Source of the DNA: Bemisia tabaci
Taxonomy: Eukaryota > Arthropoda > Insecta > Hemiptera > Aleyrodidae
Reading direction: 5' to 3'
Length of the DNA: 64,000 bases
Assembly: GCF_918797505.1 (NCBI RefSeq)
Contig: NC_092797.1
Span: 3,320,288 to 3,384,287, forward strand
This document shows, one piece after another, positions 55,199-64,000 of the stretch. Position numbers and translations under genes: made by a program. Below the pieces are notes generated by a model. That model searched no databases, was not told the DNA's origin, and worked only from the letters and a program-made list of their open reading frames with translations. How positions within the stretch are numbered: the stretch's first letter is position 1; the number at the start of each line of letters is the position of its first letter.

Positions 55199-55562
55199 GT
55201 CTCCCAGATTTGAGGTTTTGAGTTTGTTTTTCGAGGCTTAAGGAACAGTACCGCCTAACTGACTTTGGCGAAAATGAGTCAGTGGCTTTGCCGCATACTA
55301 CTGTATTAATTGCAAAAATCGGTGTTGTTAGTTTTTTCCAATTGCGTACAGGAGCGCTGAAATGAACTTAAAAAATGGTAATCTAACCTCAAAACTACAA
55401 AAATTCCGAAGCTTTTTTTCCGTTCCGCTGAATCGTCAGATTGTAGAATAAGCGGCATTGTCCTGCAGCCTTCGTTTCTAGCGAAGAAGGTAGAAAATGA
55501 AATTAAACTAGATTTGAGTTTTATGAAACAAGCAAATATGAGCTTTGCGGTGTTGCGGCAGA

Positions 55563-55716
55563 GTCGGATCCAGCAATTTTGCTACACCGAAGTTCTCTAT
55601 TTAAATCTATGCTAAATAATCGATTCTTATCGGAGAACTTGGCCCCTTCAAGAATCGATACATTTCCATAGGTTTAAATGGAAGAAATCCGGTGTTGCCA
55701 AATTGCTGGATCCGCC
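55563..55716. mobile_element. MITE family P copy
   Basis: CGGATCCAGCAATTTTGCTA and TGCCAAATTGCTGGATCCGC form the arms; the centre TAAATAATCGATTCTTATCG is shared with the copy at 62. Confidence 0.75.
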
Positions 55717-56044
55717 AATGTGTTGCGGGGGCTAAAACGAATGTGCGTCTCTCCACCTGCATTCACGAGCATACCTGCCGCAGGCAGTCAGCAATCGCCG
55801 GAAATTTGCCAGTGGAATGCGCGTTATTTCGTCAAATTGTATTTATCCGCATTGACATTGTGTAGAGAATAATTCGAGTCGAGTTTTGTTTTACTTGTAA
55901 GCCGGGAATTCAAATTTGCTGTCACCAATGTTAATAATTAAAAACATTAACATCTTTATTAGGAGTTGATTTTAGTAATTTTTCCTGCGCAGATCGTGTT
56001 TTATGTGAATTCCGGTCAAGAAACACGAAGGCCGAATATCTGCA
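55717..56044. other. Unassigned DNA
   Basis: No feature recognised. Confidence 0.5.
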
Positions 56045-56314
56045 CCGCACAAAGTACATTTGTGGTAATTTTTCCGATATCGTTGCCGCGCAAAATCTTT
56101 TTCGCACAATCAGATCTCAAACATCTGGTAACATCGCACAGCAGCTGAGCAGGACATATCATGCTCCCTCTTCACAGAGTACATAGAGTCGTAATGTGAG
56201 TGGGAGAGCCATATTTTTCTCGACGTTGCCACATACTACAGAAAATCATTTGTGCGATAATGATTTTGTGCGGCAACGATAATCGGAAAAATTACCACAA
56301 ATGCACTTTGTGTG
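56045..56314. mobile_element. Foldback element of about 270 bp
   Basis: CACAAAGTACATTTGTGGTA and AATTTTTCCGATATCGTTGC pair with GCAACGATAATCGGAAAAAT and TACCACAAATGCACTTTGTG. Confidence 0.78.
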
Positions 56315-56402
56315 GAAAAGATAGTCAGCCAACACGAATCAGAACTGCAATCTACCAGTAACTGCTAATCGTCAAAGGCATATCAATTCAAGGTAATTTG
56401 GT

Positions 56403-56562
56403 TAAAGGGTATCCCTGGGTAAGGGTACCAAAATGCAACTCCTCAAGGATTTTGAATTTAATGGTCTAAACGTTTTTAGGACCTCCTGGAAAGGGTTTAG
56501 ACCATTAATTCAAAATCCGTGAGGAGGGGCATTTTGGTGCCCTTACCTAGGGATACCCTTTG
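56403..56562. mobile_element. Foldback element of 160 bp
   Basis: AAAGGGTATCCCTGGGTAAG pairs with CTTACCTAGGGATACCCTTT; inner AATTTAATGGTCTAAACG pairs with GGTTTAGACCATTAATT. Confidence 0.82.
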
Positions 56563-56727
56563 AATCGATTTTAGGGGATTTTTGAATGTTCTGCCTCACC
56601 TCCTCCAATTTTTGTGCACCTCACCCGACGCCCATGAACCAGGAATTGGATGGAGTACCGCTGTCTAGCGGGTTGACCACAAGATTTCCATCGGGCTTCG
56701 AACTCGATATCAGAGTTGGCCACGCTC

Positions 56728-56857
56728 AATTCGTCGCCTTCCTGATATAAGGGCGTAACTGCACTACACGATGAGGCCCTTTGTCCATATAGCTCAATGC
56801 TTTCTCGGGCTCATCTCAAACTGTGGCTACTTCTTTTTGTCGGCCGAGCGACGAATT
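56728..56857. mobile_element. MITE family D copy
   Basis: 130 bp, AATTCGTCGCCTTCCTGATA at the left and GGCCGAGCGACGAATT at the right; same length as the copy at 13309. Confidence 0.75.
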
Positions 56858-57257
56858 GTTGGCTGGATCTCGGCTGTGCAATGGTCGTTTAAGCGTCGCG
56901 TCGCGGCGTCGCGGCGTCGCTTGTTGACAATAACGGTAAAGCACGTCTCTCGTCTTGGGCCCGTTCCTCATCGATCCCATTGAAATGGCTTTTTAAATAC
57001 TTACTTAAACAATCAAATCCCGTTTTGCATGTGAATTTATCACCCGCCGACCGCTGAGCCAGAAACCGATGCTACGCGCTGTTGTCTGATTGTGTGATCA
57101 TCTGAGTCTCATCCGATCTGCCTTGAATAGTTGAGAACCTACCAAATTTTCCTCTGAATTTCAAATTAATGTCATCGAGTGGAGAATTGGCACAAAAAAT
57201 TCGTATTGCCTCATCTGAGATTACTTGTACTAAGCCGAAATCACAATATTTGTCATA
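56858..57257. other. Unassigned DNA
   Basis: 56890-56920 repeats GTCGCGGC in short tandem. No gene. Confidence 0.5.
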
Positions 57258-57259
57258 AT

Positions 57260-57487
57260 CACAGGAAAAAAAGTCGCTTAGACCAAGAGTCCAGACTCTT
57301 AAGAACACTGACAAGAAAAAATTCTCTTGATTCAATCGGATTTTTGCCTAAATCGAGAACCAAGACTCTTAATTTAAGCGCATTTCCTTTTGATTCAAAC
57401 AAAATTCCGATTGAATCAAGAGTATTTTTTCTTGTCATTGTTTTCAAGAATATGGACTCTAGATACAAGCGACTTTTTTTTCCAGTG
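57260..57487. mobile_element. MITE family E (CACTA-like), variant termini
   Basis: 228 bp, CACAGGAAAAAAAGTCGCTT to AAGCGACTTTTTTTTCCAGT then G; at flanks both sides. Its outer arm carries AGTCGCTT where the others have ACACATTG, so it is a subfamily. Confidence 0.85.
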
Positions 57488-57489
57488 AT

Positions 57490-58850
57490 TTTTTTTCTCA
57501 TATGGGAAACTGTGAGAAAATGTACCGACCTGTGACGTTATCAGGCAAAATTATACATATGAACACGTTAAGTTATACACATATTTAAGTTATTCAGTCA
57601 TAACTTCTCCAAAAATTTTTTTCCGGAAAAACCAAGGATATTCTTGTGCTCAATTCATTTAGTTGTTTACTACCTTTAGTAGTTCCACCTAAACATGAAA
57701 TTCATCAAATTTCAGACATCTGCAAATTCTCTATTGGGAATTTGCTGAAAATATCTGTTCACAAATTAACTAAATCAAAAAGAACCTAGGTTTATTATGA
57801 CTCCTTTTCATTGAATTCTATTTTAAATAGTTCCTTTGAGCGAGCATACACACGTTTAGTCTGGTGAAATTTAGTCAATATCCACGAAATTTCTTTAATT
57901 TGGGCAATTTTCTCTTGCAAATGAGATTTCCGAAGTCGGAGAGCGCAGTTTGCAAGAGAGTCACTTAGCACTCTTTAAATGTAGGTAACAGAGAGATATG
58001 AAGACAGAAGAAAATTTCACTCGTGAGATGTTATTAATTTATTTATTATCTATTTTTTCTTAAATTTTTGTGTCAGTTTTTGGAAATACTTCAAACTTTT
58101 CACGGAAGTAACCCTCGGAAGTCTTTAATTTTAGCGAGTTCATGAAGTGTTCTTAAGAGTTTTTTTATTGTCATTACAAAATGCTACTATTGACTCGAAG
58201 TATATGGACGATTTTCATGAAAAAAGCAAGTACGACAAATGCAACCATATCGCATCATTGGTCTTACTGCCAATCGTTCAACGCAGTCACTCTCACCAGC
58301 GTCCAACTTTAAAGTTGAATGCATCATAACTTTCGGCGTGCAGCAGAATGAGATATAGTTCGGTAACGTTCATCATACTATTATCATCGCTTTATTACTC
58401 GATATTTTCAATTCTTGTGTTTTTAGAGAAATTTGGCAAATATGGCACAGACCAGAACCGCGAGGCGAGGCATAACCAATGACTGATTAAAGCGTAGCGT
58501 GTTTCGTATCGGTGAGTGATATTTTCGGAGAATCGTATGTCTCCCGAAGCGCACTGCGCATGCGTCCTTCAACAAAATTTTTCCCAATGGTGTCTATGAG
58601 GTCCCCCGATGTTTTTCCTTCTATTTGATCCTCCCAAAAAAATAAAAATTCATTTTCGTACAAAAATTTCGTCCAGATCCAAAATTTCACAACTCTCGAA
58701 TGTTCACACAGCGTTCTTCCTTAGCACGGCAGCATATGGTTCAGGTTCGATCCTTAGCAAGATTGCAAATTTTACACCCGAAAATGAATGTGACCTCGAT
58801 GAAAAGCCAACGGAAATATATCAGTCGACCTTTTCGGTTGGTTTGTGTCG
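57490..58850. other. Unassigned DNA
   Basis: Apart from the family A arm at 58688-58732, no feature recognised. Confidence 0.5.
58688..58732 (-). mobile_element. MITE family A, single terminal arm
   Basis: CACAACTCTCGAATGTTCAC, then CAGCGTTCTTCCTTAGCACG and GCAG. A left partner arm was not found. Confidence 0.65.
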
Positions 58851-58958
58851 CAGTGGCGTAGCGTGAATGATCGAGTAGCCGAACCTCGTTTATCGATCTT
58901 TTTCCACAGGATTAAATGGAAGATCAATCGATATATCGCAACACACGCTACGCCACTG
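58851..58958. mobile_element. hAT-like MITE (family Q), short copy
   Basis: 108 bp with clean ends CAGTGGCGTAGCGTGAATGA and ACACACGCTACGCCACTG. Flanking 8-mers ttgtgtcg and ttgtgttt agree at six positions. Confidence 0.83.
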
Positions 58959-59730
58959 TTGTGTTTTACTCTCAACACAAAATATAGGTTACTCTTTCTC
59001 ACTGTGTAGAGAGAATCTCGAGTGCCAACCACCACATCGTCCAAAATCTCCACAAATTAACATATCTTGGAGCTGTGTCGATCCGGCACACGGCGCGCCA
59101 ACTTCTAAATCACAAATCACCGCGATCGGAGGAAACGGAGGGAAAAATCGGAGCGCCAGGTGCCGAAAGATAATTTGATCAACTCGAGAGGCGGAAGGCG
59201 GGATTCCGGAAGAAAAATTGGAAGGAGGAAAACAAGGCGAAGAGGGTGCCACGCGCGAAGGGTCAAAAAATATTACTAATGACATTCAGATTGGTTTGGA
59301 AAAATAATGAGGGTGGGTGAAAAGGAGGAAAAGGTGGCAATCATTTTAATTTACATGAAAGACGCCGGCCCCATGCAAATGGGTCCTCGCGTCGAGAGGT
59401 GTGAATCTTGGGGGGTGTCACGCGCCGCGCGTCGGGCTGGGGCGGGGGTGCCGGCGGGGTGTCGCGGCGATTAGGGGGTGCGTTGCAGCGTGTCGCATGT
59501 GGTCTTGAACTTCTGAAGTCATCGCTTGACGAGTGAATGATGAGGCCCGCTGAAACCGGGCTGAAACCGTGTCGAGCCTCCGCCGTTGTTGCAGCGAGAA
59601 AAATTGTCGAGAAACGATTTCCTCGTTTCATACACGGAAGAACGTTATTGCATTTCCACGTTGCGAAGTTTCCACTTGAAAATTGGATTTTCCTCGGGTA
59701 TCTAACTGAATTGATTACGGTTTTGTTTTC
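58959..59730. other. Unassigned DNA, partly GC-rich
   Basis: 59390-59480 is G-rich. No gene or repeat recognised. Confidence 0.5.
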
Positions 59731-60134
59731 TGAGGAGGGGTATCGATGAGGGCCGTTTTTGGGCGCACCTTGAATTTTCTCGACTGGACGATTTTTTGCT
59801 GATTGATGATCTATGTTTTACAAAATGCATTATGATTTGATCAGTTTCGGTCTCTTCTCACAGAGTCCGAGTTAGAGTCCGAGGGCTGATTTTGGCTAAA
59901 AATGAGAGTTTTGTGGATCGGCAGTCAAATGCCAAAAACTCGGCATTTTTTCCCACGAAATTGGCCTTCAAACCCTTGTTGAAGTCAGCGTCAGACCTGA
60001 GAAGAGGCCGAAAATGGCCAAATCATGATGCATTTTGGAATATATAGACCTTCAATGAGCAAAACATCATAGAGTTGAGGAAATTCAGCTTGTGTGGACT
60101 AAAAAACGGCCCCTATCGATACCCGCCCTCCTTA
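59731..60134. mobile_element. Family R foldback
   Basis: Left TGAGGAGGGGTATCGATGAG, right CCCCTATCGATACCCGCCCT; shares AAAATGGCCAAATCATGATG with the copy at 26881. Confidence 0.75.
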
Positions 60135-60182
60135 CATTAGAGAATCAGCAAATTTTCGGACAAAAATGGCACGGTCGAACCA

Positions 60183-60312
60183 TATTTGGACGTATTTCCA
60201 TCAAACGGAACAATCTGCATTAAGACATGAGCTCTGATACCCATAAGAATACATGCATAACCGGGCTCACGTCACAATGCACATAGTTCTGTTAAACAGA
60301 AACACGTCCATT
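60183..60312. mobile_element. MITE family F copy
   Basis: TATTTGGACGTATTTCCATC to GTTAAACAGAAACACGTCCA, centre CCCATAAGAATACATGCATA. Confidence 0.77.
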
Positions 60313-60378
60313 TTGCAAACAGGAACTGAACGTTTTAGTTCATTCGAGAAGTTCATAAGAAAAACCAATGGCACACAT

Positions 60379-60636
60379 GGATCGCATTTTGCAAAAAGGA
60401 ACCAGAATCATTGCAATGGTGCTAAGATTGTGCAACTTCATCTTTTGCGATAGAATTACTGAAACCATGAAATAATATCAAATTTACATGATAATTCTTG
60501 TCTTAAATTTACAGTTCTTAGCAAGTAAAATAGAAACTGTTAATGGATAATCAGGTTTTTCTTCCAAGACAAAAAAAGTTTGCACAATTTTAGCAACATT
60601 GCAGTGCTCCTGGTTCCTTTTTGCAAAATGCAATCC
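60379..60636. mobile_element. MITE family C copy
   Basis: 258 bp, left GGATCGCATTTTGCAAAAAG, right CTTTTTGCAAAATGCAATCC, flanked by acat on both sides (60375-60378, 60637-60640). Confidence 0.87.
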
Positions 60637-60639
60637 ACA

Positions 60640-60693
60640 TGTTGTTTCTACAATGAGCCAAAAATAGGGGTTCCTAGTTGCAAGGTGTACGTC
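60640..60693. mobile_element. MITE family B, right half
   Basis: CATGTTGTTTCTACAATGAG then GGGGTTCCTAGTTGCAAGGT. The left half is absent; a family C element (60379-60636) lies where it would be. Confidence 0.55.
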
Positions 60694-61136
60694 TGATCCC
60701 CGAAAAAATTAGGATCTCCGTTGGTCCCTTTCGACGACAACGCTGCATCTCTCAAGCTGCGGTCCTGGAGGGCGCGGCGGAGGCCTTGGAGATAAACAGT
60801 CCAGAAAAAGCCCTGATTAAATCATCGAGAGGACGGCTCGGCTGTGTTTTTCACACCTATAATTAAATGTGGGTGAAAACAGGGCCCTCGACTCAAAGGA
60901 GACCGGAGCACTAATGAACCCTTGTAACACGCCCTCCAAGAGCTCCACCGCGGCTCAGCGGTAACTCCGAGTTGAACCGTTCAACGTCAACTTGTCACCG
61001 ATTCCGTCCGCTCCACGCGGGGGCCCGTGCTTTTTGCCGCACCCGCTTCGCGCTGCCGCGTTGAGGGAAAACGCCGAATAGACTGTTTTAAAATATTTAA
61101 AAGGACATAATGTACCGTACAATGATAGGGTCATAA
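60694..61136. other. Unassigned DNA
   Basis: No feature recognised. Confidence 0.5.
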
Positions 61137-61389
61137 ATTGGACTGAGTTAAGCAGAAAGGAACCAACCCACATTTTGGAAAAAATTGAGTTATGAGTGGT
61201 TTTGAACTCAACTACTGTTCTACTATCTATCGCCAAAAATTCAAAGTTTTTGTTGGAGCAAATTTTGCAGAAATTGAACTTGAAGTTTATCTTTTACATT
61301 GGGTCTTATGCAGGCGCCAAACTTTAAACCTCTTTTTCTCGGTTCGATCCCGATGTGGCGTGGTTCCTTTCTGTTTAACTCCGTCCAAT
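61137..61389. mobile_element. MITE family H copy
   Basis: Clean inverted ends: ATTGGACTGAGTTAAGCAGA and TCTGTTTAACTCCGTCCAAT. Defines the family termini. Confidence 0.8.
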
Positions 61390-61545
61390 TATGAAATGCC
61401 TAGAAATTATTTAGGCCAGTTCACTTTTAAATATGCAACAGCAACAAGGCAGTCTGATACTAAGCCTCTGGTTTCTCCAAGCCGAAGTCGCAACTCCTGT
61501 GTCCATCAAGTGAAAGAAGAAGAGTACATTAGTTTAGCAAGACGA

Positions 61546-61685
61546 TTGGACTACATTTTGCAATTAGGAACTACTTTTCTGTCTCATTCGTAAAAACACT
61601 TATGCGCATAGGTTAGCCAATAGTAAATAAATTGTTTCTAAACTGAGCCAGAAATCGTTTTTCCCAATTGCAAAATTTAGTCCAG
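61546..61685. mobile_element. MITE family B copy
   Basis: TTGGACTACATTTTGCAATT to CCAATTGCAAAATTTAGTCC; one of the best preserved copies and a good guide to the family consensus. Confidence 0.78.
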
Positions 61686-61783
61686 TTGTGAAAAGGAATG
61701 TTGCTCTTTTTCAGAAATGTGGTTAGTTGTTCATTAGTATAAATATAAAAATATCAATTTCGAGATGTTGAAAAAGACTTCCT

Positions 61784-62031
61784 CATATAGACTGAAAGTT
61801 GAACATCTGAAACATTCGAAAGTTGCCAAATTTCTCCGGATAAAACATGTATTTTTTAAAGTTATGCATATTTCTCCGTGAAATTTTCGTATATGTTAGA
61901 TCAAGTAGCGAACAAAATTATCCGAAAATTCGGAAAAATATGTTCAAAATTTTTCCAATCAATTCGGTTTTTCATAAAGAAAGTCTGGCAACGTCTAAAG
62001 GCTCATACGGCGTTTTCCCTTAGCATGGAAG
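61784..62031. mobile_element. MITE family A, near-full copy with deleted left tip
   Basis: Left arm picks up at GAAACATTCGAAAGTTGCCA after a short deletion of the terminal bases; right arm reads CTCATACGGCGTTTTCCCTT and ends AGCATGGAAG. Confidence 0.75.
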
Positions 62032-62340
62032 TGTATGCATCATGCCATAAGTGCGTCCCGTAGAACTAAAACTCCTCCAATCCCTTTCTTCTCACTACTC
62101 CGGTGCTTTTTTTTTTTAATCGAAAGTTCAATCGGCGACATTGTTCCTTTGCGCGAGAAGAGCCGTCAGGCCGATCGGCGAGACCGCTAATTCACTCGAA
62201 ACTCGAGACATTAATTTAATTTTTTAAACAAATTGAATTTGCGAGATTTTCCAATTAGCGCAACGCCGTTTCACCAAGTTAATCTTCCACTCTTCCGTGG
62301 AAGAACCGCCCGAGACGAGCCCGCCGTCACTGACAGCCAA

Positions 62341-62578
62341 CGCACAGAGAATCGAGTCAATAGGAGAGGTCGAACGAAATTTGGAAACTTTAAACGCTTA
62401 TAACTCCGTTAATACAAAACTCTGAGGTTCTGAAAGTGGTTCCGTTGGTTTCCTCGTTAAATTTTCTTCTCGGAACACCCTTTGAAGTTTGAAATTGTGA
62501 CGAAATAGATGTGAAAACGTGCAGTTTTAGTCAAAAATTTCATTTCCGGCCTCTCCAATTGACTCGATCCACTGTGCG
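62341..62578. mobile_element. MITE family N copy
   Basis: CGCACAGAGAATCGAGTCAA at the left and TTGACTCGATCCACTGTGCG at the right; 238 bp; interior TCCGTTGGTTTCCTCGTTAA. Confidence 0.8.
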
Positions 62579-62595
62579 ACAGAGAGGTTCTTGCG

Positions 62596-62670
62596 ATGCC
62601 GTGCGAAGGATAGACACAGCACGAACTTTCGAATGTTGCCGGATCTCACGAAATAATATTGAGTTTCAAG
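62596..62670 (+). mobile_element. MITE family A, left fragment
   Basis: ATGCCGTGCGAAGG followed by ACTTTCGAATGTTGCCGGAT. It abuts the right end of the family N element at 62341-62578. Confidence 0.5.
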
Positions 62671-63569
62671 AACAATTGAGGAGCTTGGAGGACAAGGAGC
62701 GTAAAATCAGTTTTTGCTATTTTTAGAGATACCTACGTGTTTGAAGTTTCGAAATTAATTGGATCCCTACGGTAGAAAGAAAGTTTGAACTGACTTTTTG
62801 ATGCTTAAAAATTGGAATTTGAGAGCGAATTTCACACAGAATTTGCAGTAAGACTAATTTTACTTAAAATAATCATTATGTCAATTTTTCCACAACTGCA
62901 CTTTTGCGCCTTGTCCTTAAAGCTGCTCAATTCTGAATATTTTCTATCTATTATAGGCAACCAGCAATTGTCGGTAGTTTTCAATCCACTGATGAACGTA
63001 TAGAAAACATGAAATCCACAAATGAAGGAACATGATTAGAGTACTAAATATTTTGCGTTTAATGTATATAGACCCTTTTTTCCCTTAAAAACATGGTATA
63101 GTAGCGGGTATACTTTGGAAAACGTTCATCGAAAACTATGACCCTACAAGAGTTCAGATCGGACACGCACCTACACTAACACCGTGACGAAGTGTAGAGT
63201 ATATCACAAGACATAAAGTCTAGGATCCAGATAAACCAAAAAATACCACGAGATTTCTCAGGGAATTAAAATTATTCAAGATTTTTGTCAGGAAATCGGT
63301 GGCAAAATCCAAGAATATTCCCCCCTTTTTGCTTCAAAATCCAATCTGATTGAATACTCTTATGCGGTCCAATTTCGCGAAAGAACCAGATGGAAAGATG
63401 AATCAGTTTATCTTCCTCCGAACTTTTACCTTGAGAAAATCTTGTTTTTTCAAAATGATTTGAGCAAAATACCCAAGTTTTTACCTGGGAATTTTTTGTG
63501 AAAATGTACGAATAAACCAATAACCAAGAATGCTAAACCCTCTGTTGTAGATTCAAAAGTTAATAAAGT
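62671..63569. other. Unassigned DNA
   Basis: No feature recognised. Confidence 0.5.
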
Positions 63570-63825
63570 GGATTGCATTCTGCAAAAAGGAACCGAGAGC
63601 ATTCCAATGTTGCTAAGATTGTGTATCTTATATTCTTTCAATAAAATTACTGAAATCACGCAAAAAATTAAATTTACAGAGGTAATTTTCGTCATAAAGT
63701 TATAGTTTGTTGGGAGTAAAGATAAAATTAGTTAAGATACTCTGTGTATATATGCGAGGCAAACAAAGTTGCACAATCTTAGCAACATTGGAATGTTCTT
63801 TGTTCCTTTTTGCAAAATGCAATCC
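63570..63825. mobile_element. MITE family C copy
   Basis: 256 bp, left GGATTGCATTCTGCAAAAAG, right CTTTTTGCAAAATGCAATCC; flanks aagt and aaat match at three of four bases. It directly precedes a half copy of family A. Confidence 0.85.
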
Positions 63826-63826
63826 A

Positions 63827-63943
63827 AATGATCTGCAAAATTGGAAGGAAAATATTCATTAGCTTCCCAGAAAATTTACGGTCCATCAAAGGACGTTTGG
63901 CAATATCTTGAAATCCGTACGGCGTTTTTCCTTAGCTTGAAAG
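63827..63943. mobile_element. MITE family A, right half
   Basis: ATTGGAAGGAAAATATTCAT through GTACGGCGTTTTTCCTTAGC matches the right half of other family A copies. Its left boundary coincides with the end of a family C element (63570-63825), so C may have inserted into A or deleted its left half. Confidence 0.7.
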
Positions 63944-64000
63944 CTCGTTGAAGCCAAAGCAATTAATTACGGCATTAAGGTCCCGGATTCACTTTGCATG

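Larger units (their letters stand above)
54928..55562. other. Unassigned DNA with the 41-T run
   Basis: Family A end fragment at 54994 and the T run; otherwise nothing recognised. Confidence 0.5.

Noticed and set aside
61192..61593. 133-codon open frame on the plus strand
   Set aside because: Crosses a family H element and ends inside a family B element.
1..64000. tRNA genes or tRNA-derived SINEs
   Set aside because: I found no stretch with convincing A and B boxes and a cloverleaf. A tRNA scan could overrule this.

Overview
This window looks like repeat-dense nuclear DNA of an arthropod, most likely an insect. I see no intact host protein-coding gene, rRNA or tRNA, CRISPR array or bacterial operon. 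Open reading frames are short and nearly all lie in repeats or low-complexity DNA. Short palindromic (foldback) elements in several families recur on both strands. The overall style, and the dominant family with termini starting CTGCCGTGCTAAGG, reminded me of hemipteran (whitefly-type) genomes; that is recollection, not something I could test.

The only substantial coding sequence belongs to an LTR retrotransposon at 40460-44888 on the minus strand. Its two 413-bp LTRs differ at one position and begin TGTG/TGTGG, ending ACA. A 4-bp target duplication (atac) flanks the whole. The interior carries a 602-codon Gag ORF but no protease, reverse transcriptase or integrase. A decayed RNase H-like fragment lies between the upstream LTR and gag, which is the wrong place for a pol domain. 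The element is probably non-autonomous and recent.

The rest is a patchwork of short non-autonomous DNA elements, named here by letter. A: about 254 bp, 4-bp target duplications, seven full or near-full copies plus seven fragments. B: about 140 bp. C: about 257 bp, 4-bp duplications. D: 130 bp. E: 230-264 bp, CACTGG termini with 2-bp duplications, CACTA-like. F: about 125 bp. H: about 250 bp. I: 280-410 bp. J: 253 bp, 4-bp duplication. N: about 238 bp. P: about 180 bp. R: 400-590 bp. S: TA-flanked, mariner-like. Three elements have exact 8-bp target duplications and hAT-like termini (24644-24806, 36435-36728, 50164-50435). Several insertions are nested, so relative ages can be read.

Layout: 1-7700 mixed MITEs with a 31-C run and a GC-rich stretch; 7700-18500 families B, D and E in dense clusters; 18500-26300 sparse foldbacks, one possible retroposed 3' end and the first 136-145-bp tandem array (K1); 26880-28780 family R, then an exact 146-bp-period array (L) between two copies of element M; 28780-36740 tandem duplications, the inverted second K array, the J pair and a 419-bp foldback; 36740-40390 sequence in which I recognise no repeat family; 40390-44890 the LTR element; 44890-64000 more MITEs, a 64-T run and nested insertions. 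Nothing here suggests genes working together as a pathway; the content is mobile DNA and its relics.
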